Shown here: one piece after another, positions 16,852-25,169 of the stretch | Layout of the letters: every line of letters starts with the position of its first letter | Numbering within the stretch: position 1 is the stretch's first letter | Assembly (NCBI GenBank): GCA_044224905.1 | Contig: JBGAJN010000003.1 | Location: forward strand, 248,001 to 312,000 | DNA: 64,000 nt | Direction of reading: 5' to 3' | Source of the DNA: JBGAJN01 sp044224905 | GTDB lineage: Bacteria; Verrucomicrobiota; Verrucomicrobiia; Limisphaerales; JBGAJN01 | Made by a program: the position numbers and the translations under genes | Notes under the pieces: generated by a model | The model's database searches: none | What the model saw: the letters and a program-made list of their open reading frames with translations, nothing else | What the model was told of the DNA's origin: nothing

Positions 16852-18387
16852 GTGACGAAGCCCGAACTCTTTTCCGTTTTCGACAACGCCTGGTGGCCAG
16901 CGCTGCTGGTCGATGGCGCGGGCGCAATTCGTGCGGCGAATGAAACTGCGGTGGCGGCGTTCGGTTCCGGCGTGGCGGTGGAGAACACGCACTTCGCGGC
17001 GATCTGGTCGCCGGAGAATCCGGTGCGCGCGGAGCAATTCCTTCTCACGTGGCATCCGTCGGAGAACCAACTCACGCCGCTGAAATTTCTCGTCAAAGGT
17101 GGCGGCACCAGAAATTTCCAGTGCGGCATTTCCTGCACTCACGCGGGAGGTGATCGGTTGTTCCTTTTTCAATTTCTTCCGACGACGCCCGCTGCGACGC
17201 CCGTACCTGCAGCTGCGCCGAGTGTGGGGCAAACCACAACGATCGATTCGCCGGTCGCGCTGAAGCAGCGGCTCGATTGCGTGCTGCAGTTGACCCGCAC
17301 GGTGGCGCTGGATTTTAATAACACGCTAACCACGATTCTTGGTCATACGTCGCTGCTGCTGGGGAAGATTGAAAACAATCATCCGCATCGGGCGTCGTTG
17401 ATTGAAACGGAAAAAGCCGCTACCAAAGCTGCGGAAATCGCACACGACCTCGCGGCGTTCAGTTGGCAGGAGAAGGAGGCGAAATCCCAACAAGCGGGCA
17501 ACCTCAACGAACTGCTGTTCGACACCGCCGAACTCTTCCACATCCCATCGAACAACGTCATGTGGTCGATGCAATTGGAAGCGCGTCTGTACTCGGCCAA
17601 CTTCGATCAGACGAAACTCCAGCAAGCTTTTTCCAAGATCATCGAGAACGCCGTTCAAGCGACCGGCAACGAGGGGCGCATCATTGTGCGGACGCGCAAC
17701 GTGGAAGTTCACGAGCCGATGCGCGACGGCAACGTCACGCTTGCGCCGGGACGTTACGTGTGCGGCGAGGTCGCCGACTCGGGTTGCGGTATCGCGCCGG
17801 AAATTCTCCCGCGCATCTTCGAGCCGTTCTTCACCACGAAACAAAGCCCGCAGCATCGCGGGCTCGGGCTCGCGTGGGTGTACGGTATCGTCACGAATCA
17901 CAACGGCTGCGTCGCCGTTTCCAGTCAGCCGGGGCAGGGGACTTCCGTGCGCGTGTATCTCCCGGCGCTCACCAAGATCGTCAACGCCACCATCCACCAT
18001 TCGAAGGATGAGGAGCTCGGCGGCACGCAATCCATTCTGCTCGTCGATGACGAGGAATTGCTCCTCACGATGGGACAAATGGTGCTTTCGAGTTTCGGCT
18101 ACACGGTCCAGTCGGCGAACAGTGGCGAACGCGCGCTCGAACTTCTGAAAAGCTCGGAGGCGCGCTTCGACCTCATGATCACCGACCTCGTCATGCCGGG
18201 CATGAGCGGACGTGAACTGATTGAACACGCGCGCCGCATTGCGCCTTCGTTGAAATTCCTTTGCACGAGCGGATTTGTCCGTCCCGGTGGTTCGAACGAG
18301 CAGGGTGACTTCCTGCAAAAGCCCTTCACCAGTCAGGATCTGCTGCGGAAAATTCGACACGTCCTCGAAGTGGAAAACGCGGCTTAA
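16852..18387 (+). CDS. Hybrid sensor kinase-like protein lacking the H-box histidine, with receiver domain
   Basis: 511 residues from GTG 16852; the open frame upstream lies wholly over cdd, so a longer start is rejected. A PAS-like domain covers about 1-110, a linker about 111-140, an H-box region about 141-205, the ATPase domain about 225-375 and a receiver about 388-508. The ATPase motifs are intact (N box IIENAVQA, DSGCGI, GLGLAWVYGIV). The receiver keeps its acidic pair (VDDEE), phospho-Asp (MITDLVMPG) and Lys (LQKPF). However, the canonical AHDFNN is ALDFNN: residue 153 is Leu (CTG 17308-17310). No membrane segment is seen, so it is cytoplasmic. It is in line with pnp and cdd. Confidence 0.9.
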   Translation: MTKPELFSVFDNAWWPALLVDGAGAIRAANETAVAAFGSGVAVENTHFAAIWSPENPVRAEQFLLTWHPSENQLTPLKFLVKGGGTRNFQCGISCTHAGGDRLFLFQFLPTTPAATPVPAAAPSVGQTTTIDSPVALKQRLDCVLQLTRTVALDFNNTLTTILGHTSLLLGKIENNHPHRASLIETEKAATKAAEIAHDLAAFSWQEKEAKSQQAGNLNELLFDTAELFHIPSNNVMWSMQLEARLYSANFDQTKLQQAFSKIIENAVQATGNEGRIIVRTRNVEVHEPMRDGNVTLAPGRYVCGEVADSGCGIAPEILPRIFEPFFTTKQSPQHRGLGLAWVYGIVTNHNGCVAVSSQPGQGTSVRVYLPALTKIVNATIHHSKDEELGGTQSILLVDDEELLLTMGQMVLSSFGYTVQSANSGERALELLKSSEARFDLMITDLVMPGMSGRELIEHARRIAPSLKFLCTSGFVRPGGSNEQGDFLQKPFTSQDLLRKIRHVLEVENAA

Positions 18388-18513
18388 CTTGCACGTGCCG
18401 ATCCTCCTTCCTGACTTTGCTCGGACATCTTGTTCGCCTCTGGAAAATACAAACCTTATGATCTTGGCTCCAGATAAGTTGACTTAATTGCATTCCTCGG
18501 CAGAATCCAACCC

Positions 18514-19389
18514 GTGCAAATCGAAAGCCTGAAGGTTTATTGCGATCTCGCGGAGACGGAGAGCTTCACCAAATCCGCCCACATCAACCACGTCACCCAA
18601 TCCGCCGTCAGCCAGCAGATTGGTTCTCTCGAGCGCCACTTTAAATCCATCCTCATCGAACGGAGCAAAAAGAAGTTCCGCCTCACTCGTGAGGGCCAGG
18701 TCCTGTACGAGTACAGCAAGCAGATCCTCCAGACGTACGATTCCCTGCACAGCAAGCTCCAGGAAATCAAAGACATCATCTCTGGAACCATCCGCGTCTC
18801 GACGATTTACAGCGTCGGTCTGCATGACCTGCCGCCGTATCTGAAAAAATTCCTGAAGGCCTATCCGACGGTGAATGTTCACGTCGAATACCGCCGCGCC
18901 AATCAAGTGTATGAAGATGTCCTTGGCAACGTTGTCGACATCGGCCTCGTGGCGTATCCGAACAAGGAACCGAAGCTCGAAGTCATCCCGCTGCACAAGG
19001 ACAGCATGGTCCTGATCTGCCACCCGCAGCATCCGCTCGCGAAAAACAAAGCCATTCGCCTCGCGTCCATTGCCGGTCAGAAATTTATCGGCTTCGAACC
19101 CGACATCCCCACCCGCAAGGCAATCGACCGCGTGCTGAAGGACAACAACATCGAAGTGCAGAACGTGATGGAGTTCGACAACATCGAGACTGTGAAGCGC
19201 GCGGTGGAGATTGACGCTGGCATCTCGATTGTCCCGCAACAGACCGTAATTCAGGAAGTCGCCAAGCAGACCCTGGTGCAGGTGCAGATCGAAGGCGTGG
19301 AGTTGTATCGCCCGCTTGCCGCTATCTACAAAAAGAACAAGGTCCTCTCCCCGGCGATGAAACAATTCCTGGCCATTCTCAAGGCCTGA
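18514..19389 (+). CDS. LysR-family transcriptional regulator
   Basis: 291 residues from GTG 18514. The HTH (about 1-65) carries the LysR signature: YCDLAETESFTKSAHINHVTQS-AVSQQIGSLE. The effector domain (about 90-290) is the periplasmic-binding-like fold, opening with GTIRVSTIYSVGLHDLPPYL, somewhat like CysB/CbbR-type members. The target cannot be told from context: the kinase gene is 127 bases upstream in the same direction and the peptidase gene is convergent 13 bases downstream. No LTTR box was identified with confidence. Confidence 0.92.
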   Translation: MQIESLKVYCDLAETESFTKSAHINHVTQSAVSQQIGSLERHFKSILIERSKKKFRLTREGQVLYEYSKQILQTYDSLHSKLQEIKDIISGTIRVSTIYSVGLHDLPPYLKKFLKAYPTVNVHVEYRRANQVYEDVLGNVVDIGLVAYPNKEPKLEVIPLHKDSMVLICHPQHPLAKNKAIRLASIAGQKFIGFEPDIPTRKAIDRVLKDNNIEVQNVMEFDNIETVKRAVEIDAGISIVPQQTVIQEVAKQTLVQVQIEGVELYRPLAAIYKKNKVLSPAMKQFLAILKA

Positions 19390-19401
19390 AAGGACCCTCG
19401 C

Positions 19402-20319
19402 TTACTCGGCGAGCATCCCGGTTTTGTAGAATTCGAGGTCGGGTTTGGCCAGTGCGGCTTTCAAACGCCGTACGTAGGTGTGCCATTCGACTTGAACCCG
19501 ATCCACAGGGCCGATGAGTCGCTCGAACGAATCCAGATTTCCGCCCTGTTGCGCCAGCATCAACGCGTTGGTGCGATGGCGCTGACTTTGAAATATGAAA
19601 TGGGTGAGAGTCCACCAATGCAGGTAATACAGATTCACGTTTCGATCTAAGCTGGGGCCGCCTCGGTTGGTGACGATGGCTCGCAGCGGAATGACGCTCC
19701 CGTTGCGGAGATTTGCAGCTAGTTCGGGTTCGACTGCGAGTTCGTCGATCCACCACACGGGATATGTGTTCGCGTCGACGCGTCCCAACGCGAGTTCATG
19801 GGGCGTCAGCCGGCTGGTGCCGAAGTAGTCGGCGATGCCTTCCTCGAGCCATTTCGCGAGGTTTAAATGGGCAACTTCGTGGTTCAATTGATGCGCGGAT
19901 TCGTGGAGCATCCAGTGATATGGATTCATTTCCTCGGCCGAAAAATACGCGTGGCAAATGGGTTCTCGATAAAACGCCTCCGCCCAGCCCAATCCAGGGT
20001 GTACGCGCCGGAATTGTGCGCGGTCCCGATAAAGTTTCACGCCGAGATGTGCGTGCTGCGCTTGGAATCCTGAAAGACTCCCGAATCGATTCGAGTAGGC
20101 GGCGTGGAGCAAAGTCAGAGCGTGAACCGTTTGTTCAGTCTGTTCCTGGGTCGCGGCCGAGTAAACGATGTGCCGCGCCGTCTCCGTGGTAATCGAAGGA
20201 TGCCAGGGGCGTGGAATAAACTTCCAGGCAGCAATGCCGCCCAGAATCAATAGGTAGAGCCACATCCGCTTTTGGTGTGCCGCCGATGGCCAGCGAAAGA
20301 ATTGTTTCCAATAATTCAT
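19402..20319 (-). CDS. Membrane-anchored gluzincin-like peptidase (DUF1570-like)
   Basis: 305 residues from ATG 20319; a longer in-frame start at 20547 adds a Pro/Arg-rich stretch that looks non-coding. One transmembrane segment (about 19-34, MWLYLLILGGIAAWKF) anchors a catalytic domain outside. The zinc motif is HESAH (HExxH), followed about 20 residues later by EEGIADYF, where the first Glu can be the third zinc ligand. This arrangement resembles DUF1570 and other secreted gluzincins of PVC bacteria. Substrate unknown. Divergent from the second PQQ-like gene, with 247 bases between starts. Confidence 0.7.
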   Translation of the reverse strand: MNYWKQFFRWPSAAHQKRMWLYLLILGGIAAWKFIPRPWHPSITTETARHIVYSAATQEQTEQTVHALTLLHAAYSNRFGSLSGFQAQHAHLGVKLYRDRAQFRRVHPGLGWAEAFYREPICHAYFSAEEMNPYHWMLHESAHQLNHEVAHLNLAKWLEEGIADYFGTSRLTPHELALGRVDANTYPVWWIDELAVEPELAANLRNGSVIPLRAIVTNRGGPSLDRNVNLYYLHWWTLTHFIFQSQRHRTNALMLAQQGGNLDSFERLIGPVDRVQVEWHTYVRRLKAALAKPDLEFYKTGMLAE

Positions 20320-20566
20320 GGAATTGCAGTCAATCGGTGCGCCGTCTCGCCTTAGTTTTGCGCATCGGTTTAAGGCCCATTCGTTCGATGCTGTCGCAAT
20401 GAAAGCAGGACAATCATTGTGGGTGAAGCGTTTTCCCACCGTGCCTTTGCCGGTTTGCTTCCGGCCGCATGGTTCGTGGGCTTGCAGTTGCCGCCGGGGT
20501 TGCGCATGTTGGCCTGCGTCTCCCGTCGGTCGTGGTGAAGTCCGCACTTTTGACTCTTAGAATCGC

Positions 20567-21880
20567 ATGAAACTTTTCTTCTACTTCCTCGCGGTGGTCG
20601 TGGCGCCCTTGCTCGCGTCCGCGGCAGATTGGCCGGAATGGCGGGGTGCGGGCCGAATCGGTGTCTGGACTGAGTCAGGAATTGTGGACGCGTTTCCGAA
20701 GGACGGATTAAAAGTAACGTGGCGCGTACCGGTACGTGGTGGGTTCGCTGGTCCGGCCGTGGCTGCGGGCCGCGTGTTCGTTTCGGATTTCCAACGTGGC
20801 GAAGGCAAGACCGGACGTGAGCGTGCACTGTGCGTGGATGAGCAGTCGGGCAAGGTGCTGTGGCAGCACGAGTGGGACGCGGACTATTCCGGTCTCGCGG
20901 GGCAATACGCGATTGGTCCTCGCGCGACCCCGACGGTGGATGGTGACCACGTGTATTTCCTGGGCGCCAAGGGCCAGCTAGTTTGTCTAGAGGTGAAGTC
21001 GGGGCGGCCGGTGTGGGCAAAGGATTTTGTGAAGGAATATTCCACGCGCGTGCCGACATGGGGAATGTCGGGCTCGCCGCTGGTGGACGAGAATCGATTG
21101 ATCTGCATTGTGGGGGGCAAACCGGACGCGAAAGTGGTGGCGCTCGACAAGGCGACTGGGAAGGAATTGTGGCGCGCGATTTCCTCGGAGGATTCGGAGC
21201 CGGGTTACGGGCAGCCAATGATTGTGCGGGCGGGGGGAACGCGGCAATTGATTGTATGGCATCCCAAGGCGGTGGCGTCACTGGAGTCGATCACAGGAAA
21301 ACTGCTGTGGGAGGAGCCGTTCAGCGTGCGGTTCGGTCTGACGGTGGCAACGCCGGTTTTGAATGGAAATCGTCTCTTTGTCTCGGCCTTCTACAACGGA
21401 CCGATGATGATCGATCTCGACGCTGCGAAACCGACGCACACGCTCGCATGGCGTGGTCAGGCGAACAGCGAGATCAACACGGACGGGTTGCATTGCTTGA
21501 TCAACACCCCGGTGTTCGACAGTGATTACATTTACGGCATTTGCAGTTACGGTCAGTTTCGTTGTCTCAACGCGAAAACTGGGGAACGTGTTTGGGAAAC
21601 GCAGGAGGTGACGCGGGAGAAGGCGCGCTGGGCAACCGGTTTCATCGTGCGTCACGGCGACCGCTATTTTATCAACAATGACCGCGGGGAATTGATCATC
21701 GCGAAACTATCTCCGAAGGGTTATCAAGAAGTCGACCGCATGCAATTGATCAAACCGACTTCGACTTGCGGTGGGCGTCGCGAACTCGGCGCGGTGAACT
21801 GGGTGCATCCCGCGTACGCGAATCAGCACGTTTTCATCCGTAACGACGAGGAGATCATTTCGGTGTCGTTGAAGAAGTGA
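20567..21880 (+). CDS. Exported PQQ-like beta-propeller protein (paralog)
   Basis: 437 residues with a signal peptide (1-19, MKLFFYFLAVVVAPLLASA) and mature start ADWPEWRG. Repeated blades include GKVLWQHEW, GKELWRAI, GKLLWEEPF and GERVWETQE, the repeat style of quinoprotein-type propellers. It is similar in length and organization to the gene at 12839-14143 but not a close copy. It lies 24 bases upstream of the GH5-like lipoprotein gene, so the two may be expressed together. Confidence 0.85.
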   Translation: MKLFFYFLAVVVAPLLASAADWPEWRGAGRIGVWTESGIVDAFPKDGLKVTWRVPVRGGFAGPAVAAGRVFVSDFQRGEGKTGRERALCVDEQSGKVLWQHEWDADYSGLAGQYAIGPRATPTVDGDHVYFLGAKGQLVCLEVKSGRPVWAKDFVKEYSTRVPTWGMSGSPLVDENRLICIVGGKPDAKVVALDKATGKELWRAISSEDSEPGYGQPMIVRAGGTRQLIVWHPKAVASLESITGKLLWEEPFSVRFGLTVATPVLNGNRLFVSAFYNGPMMIDLDAAKPTHTLAWRGQANSEINTDGLHCLINTPVFDSDYIYGICSYGQFRCLNAKTGERVWETQEVTREKARWATGFIVRHGDRYFINNDRGELIIAKLSPKGYQEVDRMQLIKPTSTCGGRRELGAVNWVHPAYANQHVFIRNDEEIISVSLKK

Positions 21881-21904
21881 TATGGCGATGGAAGTTTTAC
21901 CATT

Positions 21905-23050
21905 ATGAAACTGGCAACGATGGCTTTACTCGCGGCGTGCTTGGCTGGTTGTCGCACGCCGAGTCCGGAACCGGACTTGCGCGGCGATGCGAGCGTAACG
22001 AAGTTGGAGCGCGTAATCATTTCACCGGACGGGCGCGGTTTTGTGCTCGAAAAGTCGCGCACGGCATTTCGGCCGTGGGGAATGAATTACGGGAACGACG
22101 CGCGATTGATGGAGGATTTCTGGGAGCGTGACTGGGAAACTTTCGCGGCGGATTTTCGGAAGTTGAAAAAGCTTGGAGCGAATGTTGTACGCGTGCACCT
22201 GCAGGTCGGGAAGTTCATGGATGCGCCGGACCGGATGAACGCGGTCGCGATGAAGCAGTTCCGACGGATGCTGCGGCTCGCCGAGGACACGGGCATTTAT
22301 GTTGATGTGACGGGGCTGGCGAGTTATCGCCCGGCGGATGCACCGGCGTGGTATGACGCTATGGACGAACCGGCGCGTTGGGCGACGCAGGCGAAATTCT
22401 GGGAAAGCATTGCTGCAGCGGGGGCGGGAAGTTCGGCGATTTTTTGTTACGATCTGATGAACGAACCGATCTCGCCGGCGGGCAAACGCGATTCGGGAAA
22501 ATGGCGCTCGGGGAGCTTGCTTGGCGGCTTGGATTTTATCCAGGTCATTGCGCTTGATCCCGCCGGACGCACGCGCGAGGAAATCGTTCGGCAATGGATT
22601 GACCGGATGACGGCTGCGATTCGCAAAAGCGATCGTACGGGAATGATCACGGTGGGAATGTTGCCGTGGTCACGGGGCTGGAAGCATTTGTCCGGCTTTG
22701 TTCCCGAAAAGGTTGCGCGGCAAGTCGACTTCATTAGCGTGCATATATATCCGGATCAAACAAAGCCGGACGAAGCTATGGAGGCGTTGCGGGTGTGCGC
22801 CGTCGGCAAACCGGTGGTGATCGAGGAAACGTTCCCCCTCAGTTGTGATGCGGCGCAATTGGAGAAATTTCTGCGCGCGTCACGAGAAATCGCCTGCGGG
22901 TGGATCGGCCACTACGACGGGCGCACGCTGGAGGAGCTTGATGAATTGGAGCGCACGAAAAAGCTGACAATGCCTCAATCGGTATATCGCGAGTGGATGC
23001 GAATGTTCGTCCGGCTTAAGCCGGAATTTGCCCCGGAAGGGGTTCGTTAG
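21905..23050 (+). CDS. GH5-like glycoside hydrolase lipoprotein
   Basis: 381 residues. A lipoprotein signal with lipobox LAGC (Cys16) directs it to the envelope. The (beta/alpha)8 barrel shows RPWGMNYG, NVVRVHLQVGKF near residue 95, the acid/base Glu in CYDLMNEPIS (about 185) and a candidate nucleophile Glu in KPVVIEETFPLS (about 307). These are GH5/GH-A clan features; the substrate (cellulose, mannan or another beta-glycan) is undetermined. Ends at 23050 before a 302-base gap. Confidence 0.8.
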   Translation: MKLATMALLAACLAGCRTPSPEPDLRGDASVTKLERVIISPDGRGFVLEKSRTAFRPWGMNYGNDARLMEDFWERDWETFAADFRKLKKLGANVVRVHLQVGKFMDAPDRMNAVAMKQFRRMLRLAEDTGIYVDVTGLASYRPADAPAWYDAMDEPARWATQAKFWESIAAAGAGSSAIFCYDLMNEPISPAGKRDSGKWRSGSLLGGLDFIQVIALDPAGRTREEIVRQWIDRMTAAIRKSDRTGMITVGMLPWSRGWKHLSGFVPEKVARQVDFISVHIYPDQTKPDEAMEALRVCAVGKPVVIEETFPLSCDAAQLEKFLRASREIACGWIGHYDGRTLEELDELERTKKLTMPQSVYREWMRMFVRLKPEFAPEGVR

Positions 23051-23352
23051 CGGCTCGCCCAGCGTGGTCAGCATCGGATTTCGTGGGACTGGCGCGGGGA
23101 ACGATGGCCTTAAATTGGCGGATTTACGGGTCGAATTGCCTCGATTGGGGCGGGAAAAGCTCCGGAATATTTTTAAAGTTTCCCATTGCCATTCCATTTG
23201 GAGATGGTCAACTTTAGCCCGTCTGTTAGATAGCTGATCACTTTCTAGGCATGGCAAATCTTCAGGTGAACTTGGTTCAGTGATGATTTTAGACCCGATG
23301 GTCGGGGACAGTCTGTGAAAAGTACGGTTAGGCTAGGACAGTTAGGCATCAC
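23051..23352 (+). other. Intergenic region upstream of the RRM gene, no gene seen
   Basis: About 300 bases without a supported gene. It contains a small CCCGA-TGG-TCGGG hairpin near 23293 and two TTAGGC hexamers close to the RRM start. It could hold the promoter and a long leader for the RNA-binding protein, but no clear promoter or known RNA class can be named. Confidence 0.4.
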
Positions 23353-23700
23353 ATGAGCAACAGTAAATTGTTTGTAGGAAACCTCTCCTTCAAAACCACC
23401 GAAAACGATCTCCAAGACGCGTTTGCCGCTCACGGCACCGTTGTGGAAGCCAATTTGATGATGGACCGCATGAGCGGCCGTCCTCGTGGTTTCGGTTTCG
23501 TGACCATGAGCACCCCTGAAGAAGCGCAGAAAGCGATCGACGCCTTGAACGGCAAGCAACTCGATGGACGCGCGCTCACCGTGAACATTGCCCGTCCGCG
23601 CGAAGAGCGTCCGGCCGGCGGTGGCGGCGGTGGTCGTCGTGAATACGGCGGCGGCGGCGGTGGAGACCGCGGCGACCGTGGTGGTCGTGGCCGTTATTAA
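23353..23700 (+). CDS. RRM RNA-binding protein with glycine-rich tail
   Basis: 115 residues. One RRM (about 4-80) has RNP2 LFVGNL and RNP1 RGFGFVTM, both intact, followed by a tail rich in Gly and Arg (about 90-115, RGG-like). Such proteins in bacteria bind single-stranded RNA and are often cold-induced. It is directly upstream of an RhlE-type helicase gene but separated from it by a strong terminator, so they share a theme rather than a transcript. Confidence 0.94.
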   Translation: MSNSKLFVGNLSFKTTENDLQDAFAAHGTVVEANLMMDRMSGRPRGFGFVTMSTPEEAQKAIDALNGKQLDGRALTVNIARPREERPAGGGGGGRREYGGGGGGDRGDRGGRGRY

Positions 23701-23720
23701 GCCAACGATTTTTCAAACGC

Positions 23721-23758
23721 GTCGAGGCTCGGGTTCCCGGGCCTCGACTTTTTATTTT
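23721..23758 (+). terminator. Intrinsic terminator after the RRM gene
   Basis: GTCGAGGC (23721-23728) pairs with GCCTCGAC (23741-23748), the inner part can pair further, and TTTTTATTTT follows. It lies 20 bases after the RRM stop. Confidence 0.92.
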
Positions 23759-23808
23759 GCGGCGGCGATGTCCGCGCGCCGTCAGTCCTGAAGTATCCAA
23801 TCGTTACC

Positions 23809-25116
23809 ATGCCATTTCGTGCCCTTGGCCTTGAGCCCAACATCCTGAAAGCCGTCGCAGAAGCCGGCTACACCGAACCCACGCCCATTCAAGCGGCTGC
23901 CATTCCGCATGTGCTCGCTGGGCATGACGTCATCGGCATCGCGCAAACGGGCACCGGAAAAACGGCAGCGTTCACCTTGCCCATTCTCACGAAGATGGCG
24001 GCCAGTGGCCAACGCCGCGGCACTCGTGCATTGTTCATTGCGCCAACGCGAGAGCTCGTGGTGCAAATCGAGGAGAACGTGCGCGCTTACGGCAAATATC
24101 TGCCGATTCGCATGGCGACAGTCTTTGGCGGTGTCGGTGAACGCGCGCAGATCGACGCGCTGCGATCCGGCGTAGATCTGGTCGTTGCGACTCCTGGCCG
24201 CTTGCTTGACCTAATGGGCCAACGTTGCGCGGATTTCACCGGCCTGCAGCACCTCGTGCTCGACGAAGCTGATCGGATGCTCGACATGGGATTTCTCCCG
24301 TCGATCCGCCAGATCGTGCGGGCGTTGCCGAAGCAGCGTCAGACCTTGATGTTCTCCGCCACGTTGTCGCGGGAAATTGAAGCGCTCACACACGAGTTTC
24401 AGCATTCGCCGCAAATCGTGCAGATCGGACGTCGCTCGAATCCCGCGGAGACTGTTACCCAGTTGGTGTATGAGGTTCCGGCGCGGCTGAAAATCTCCCT
24501 GCTTACCCATCTTTTGGGTGATGCGAGTTTGAACATGGTGCTCGTTTTCTCCCGCACGAAACACGGCGCGGACAAGATCGCGCGCAAGCTGGAACAGAGC
24601 GGTGTCAAGACGGCGACGCTTCACGCAAATCGTTCACAGAACCAACGCCTGCGCGCCTTGAAGGATTTCAAATCCGGCGTCGTGCGCGTGCTCGTGGCGA
24701 CAGACATCGCCGCGCGCGGCATTGACGTTGATGGCATATCGCACGTGGTGAATTTTGATTTCCCGATGCACGCGGAAGATTACGTGCACAGGATCGGCCG
24801 CACAGGACGCGCCCACGCAGTCGGTGATGCGATAAGTTTCGTGACCCCGGAGGATCAGGGATCGTTGCGCGCGTTGGAGCGTTTCATCGGGCGCGGCATC
24901 GTGCGCAAACGCGCTGAGGGTTTCGATTACAATGCTCCGGGACCGGCGCCGAGCGAAGGTCAGCACCGCGGGCCGCGTCATCCCGGGCAATCGCAGGGAC
25001 GTCCCAATCGAAATCCGAATCCGCAGCGGGGCGGGGGACATTCTTCGGGCGGCGGTCAGCAAGGCGGAGGGTTCTCTTCAGGCGGACAGCGTCCACGTCG
25101 TCCGTGGCGCAGTTAA
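23809..25116 (+). CDS. rhlE: DEAD-box RNA helicase, RhlE type
   Basis: 435 residues. Motifs in order: Q motif (PTPIQ), I AQTGTGKT, Ia APTREL, Ib TPGR, II DEAD (VLDEADRMLDMGF), III SAT, IV VLVFSRTKHGA, V ATDIAARGID and VI HRIGRTGRA. After about residue 375 comes a Gly/Pro/Arg/Gln-rich disordered tail. It unwinds short RNA duplexes and is likely to act in rRNA maturation or RNA decay. The similar Gly-rich tail of the neighbouring RRM protein suggests related substrates. Confidence 0.94.
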   Translation: MPFRALGLEPNILKAVAEAGYTEPTPIQAAAIPHVLAGHDVIGIAQTGTGKTAAFTLPILTKMAASGQRRGTRALFIAPTRELVVQIEENVRAYGKYLPIRMATVFGGVGERAQIDALRSGVDLVVATPGRLLDLMGQRCADFTGLQHLVLDEADRMLDMGFLPSIRQIVRALPKQRQTLMFSATLSREIEALTHEFQHSPQIVQIGRRSNPAETVTQLVYEVPARLKISLLTHLLGDASLNMVLVFSRTKHGADKIARKLEQSGVKTATLHANRSQNQRLRALKDFKSGVVRVLVATDIAARGIDVDGISHVVNFDFPMHAEDYVHRIGRTGRAHAVGDAISFVTPEDQGSLRALERFIGRGIVRKRAEGFDYNAPGPAPSEGQHRGPRHPGQSQGRPNRNPNPQRGGGHSSGGGQQGGGFSSGGQRPRRPWRS

Positions 25117-25169
25117 CTAAATCTCAGTCTTGTTTGACCACGGCTTGAGCGTCTAACCTCACGTCACTC

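Noticed and set aside
18441..18514. Possible promoter with TTGACT upstream of the LysR gene
   Set aside because: The -35-like box at about 18478 has no convincing -10 at a normal distance.
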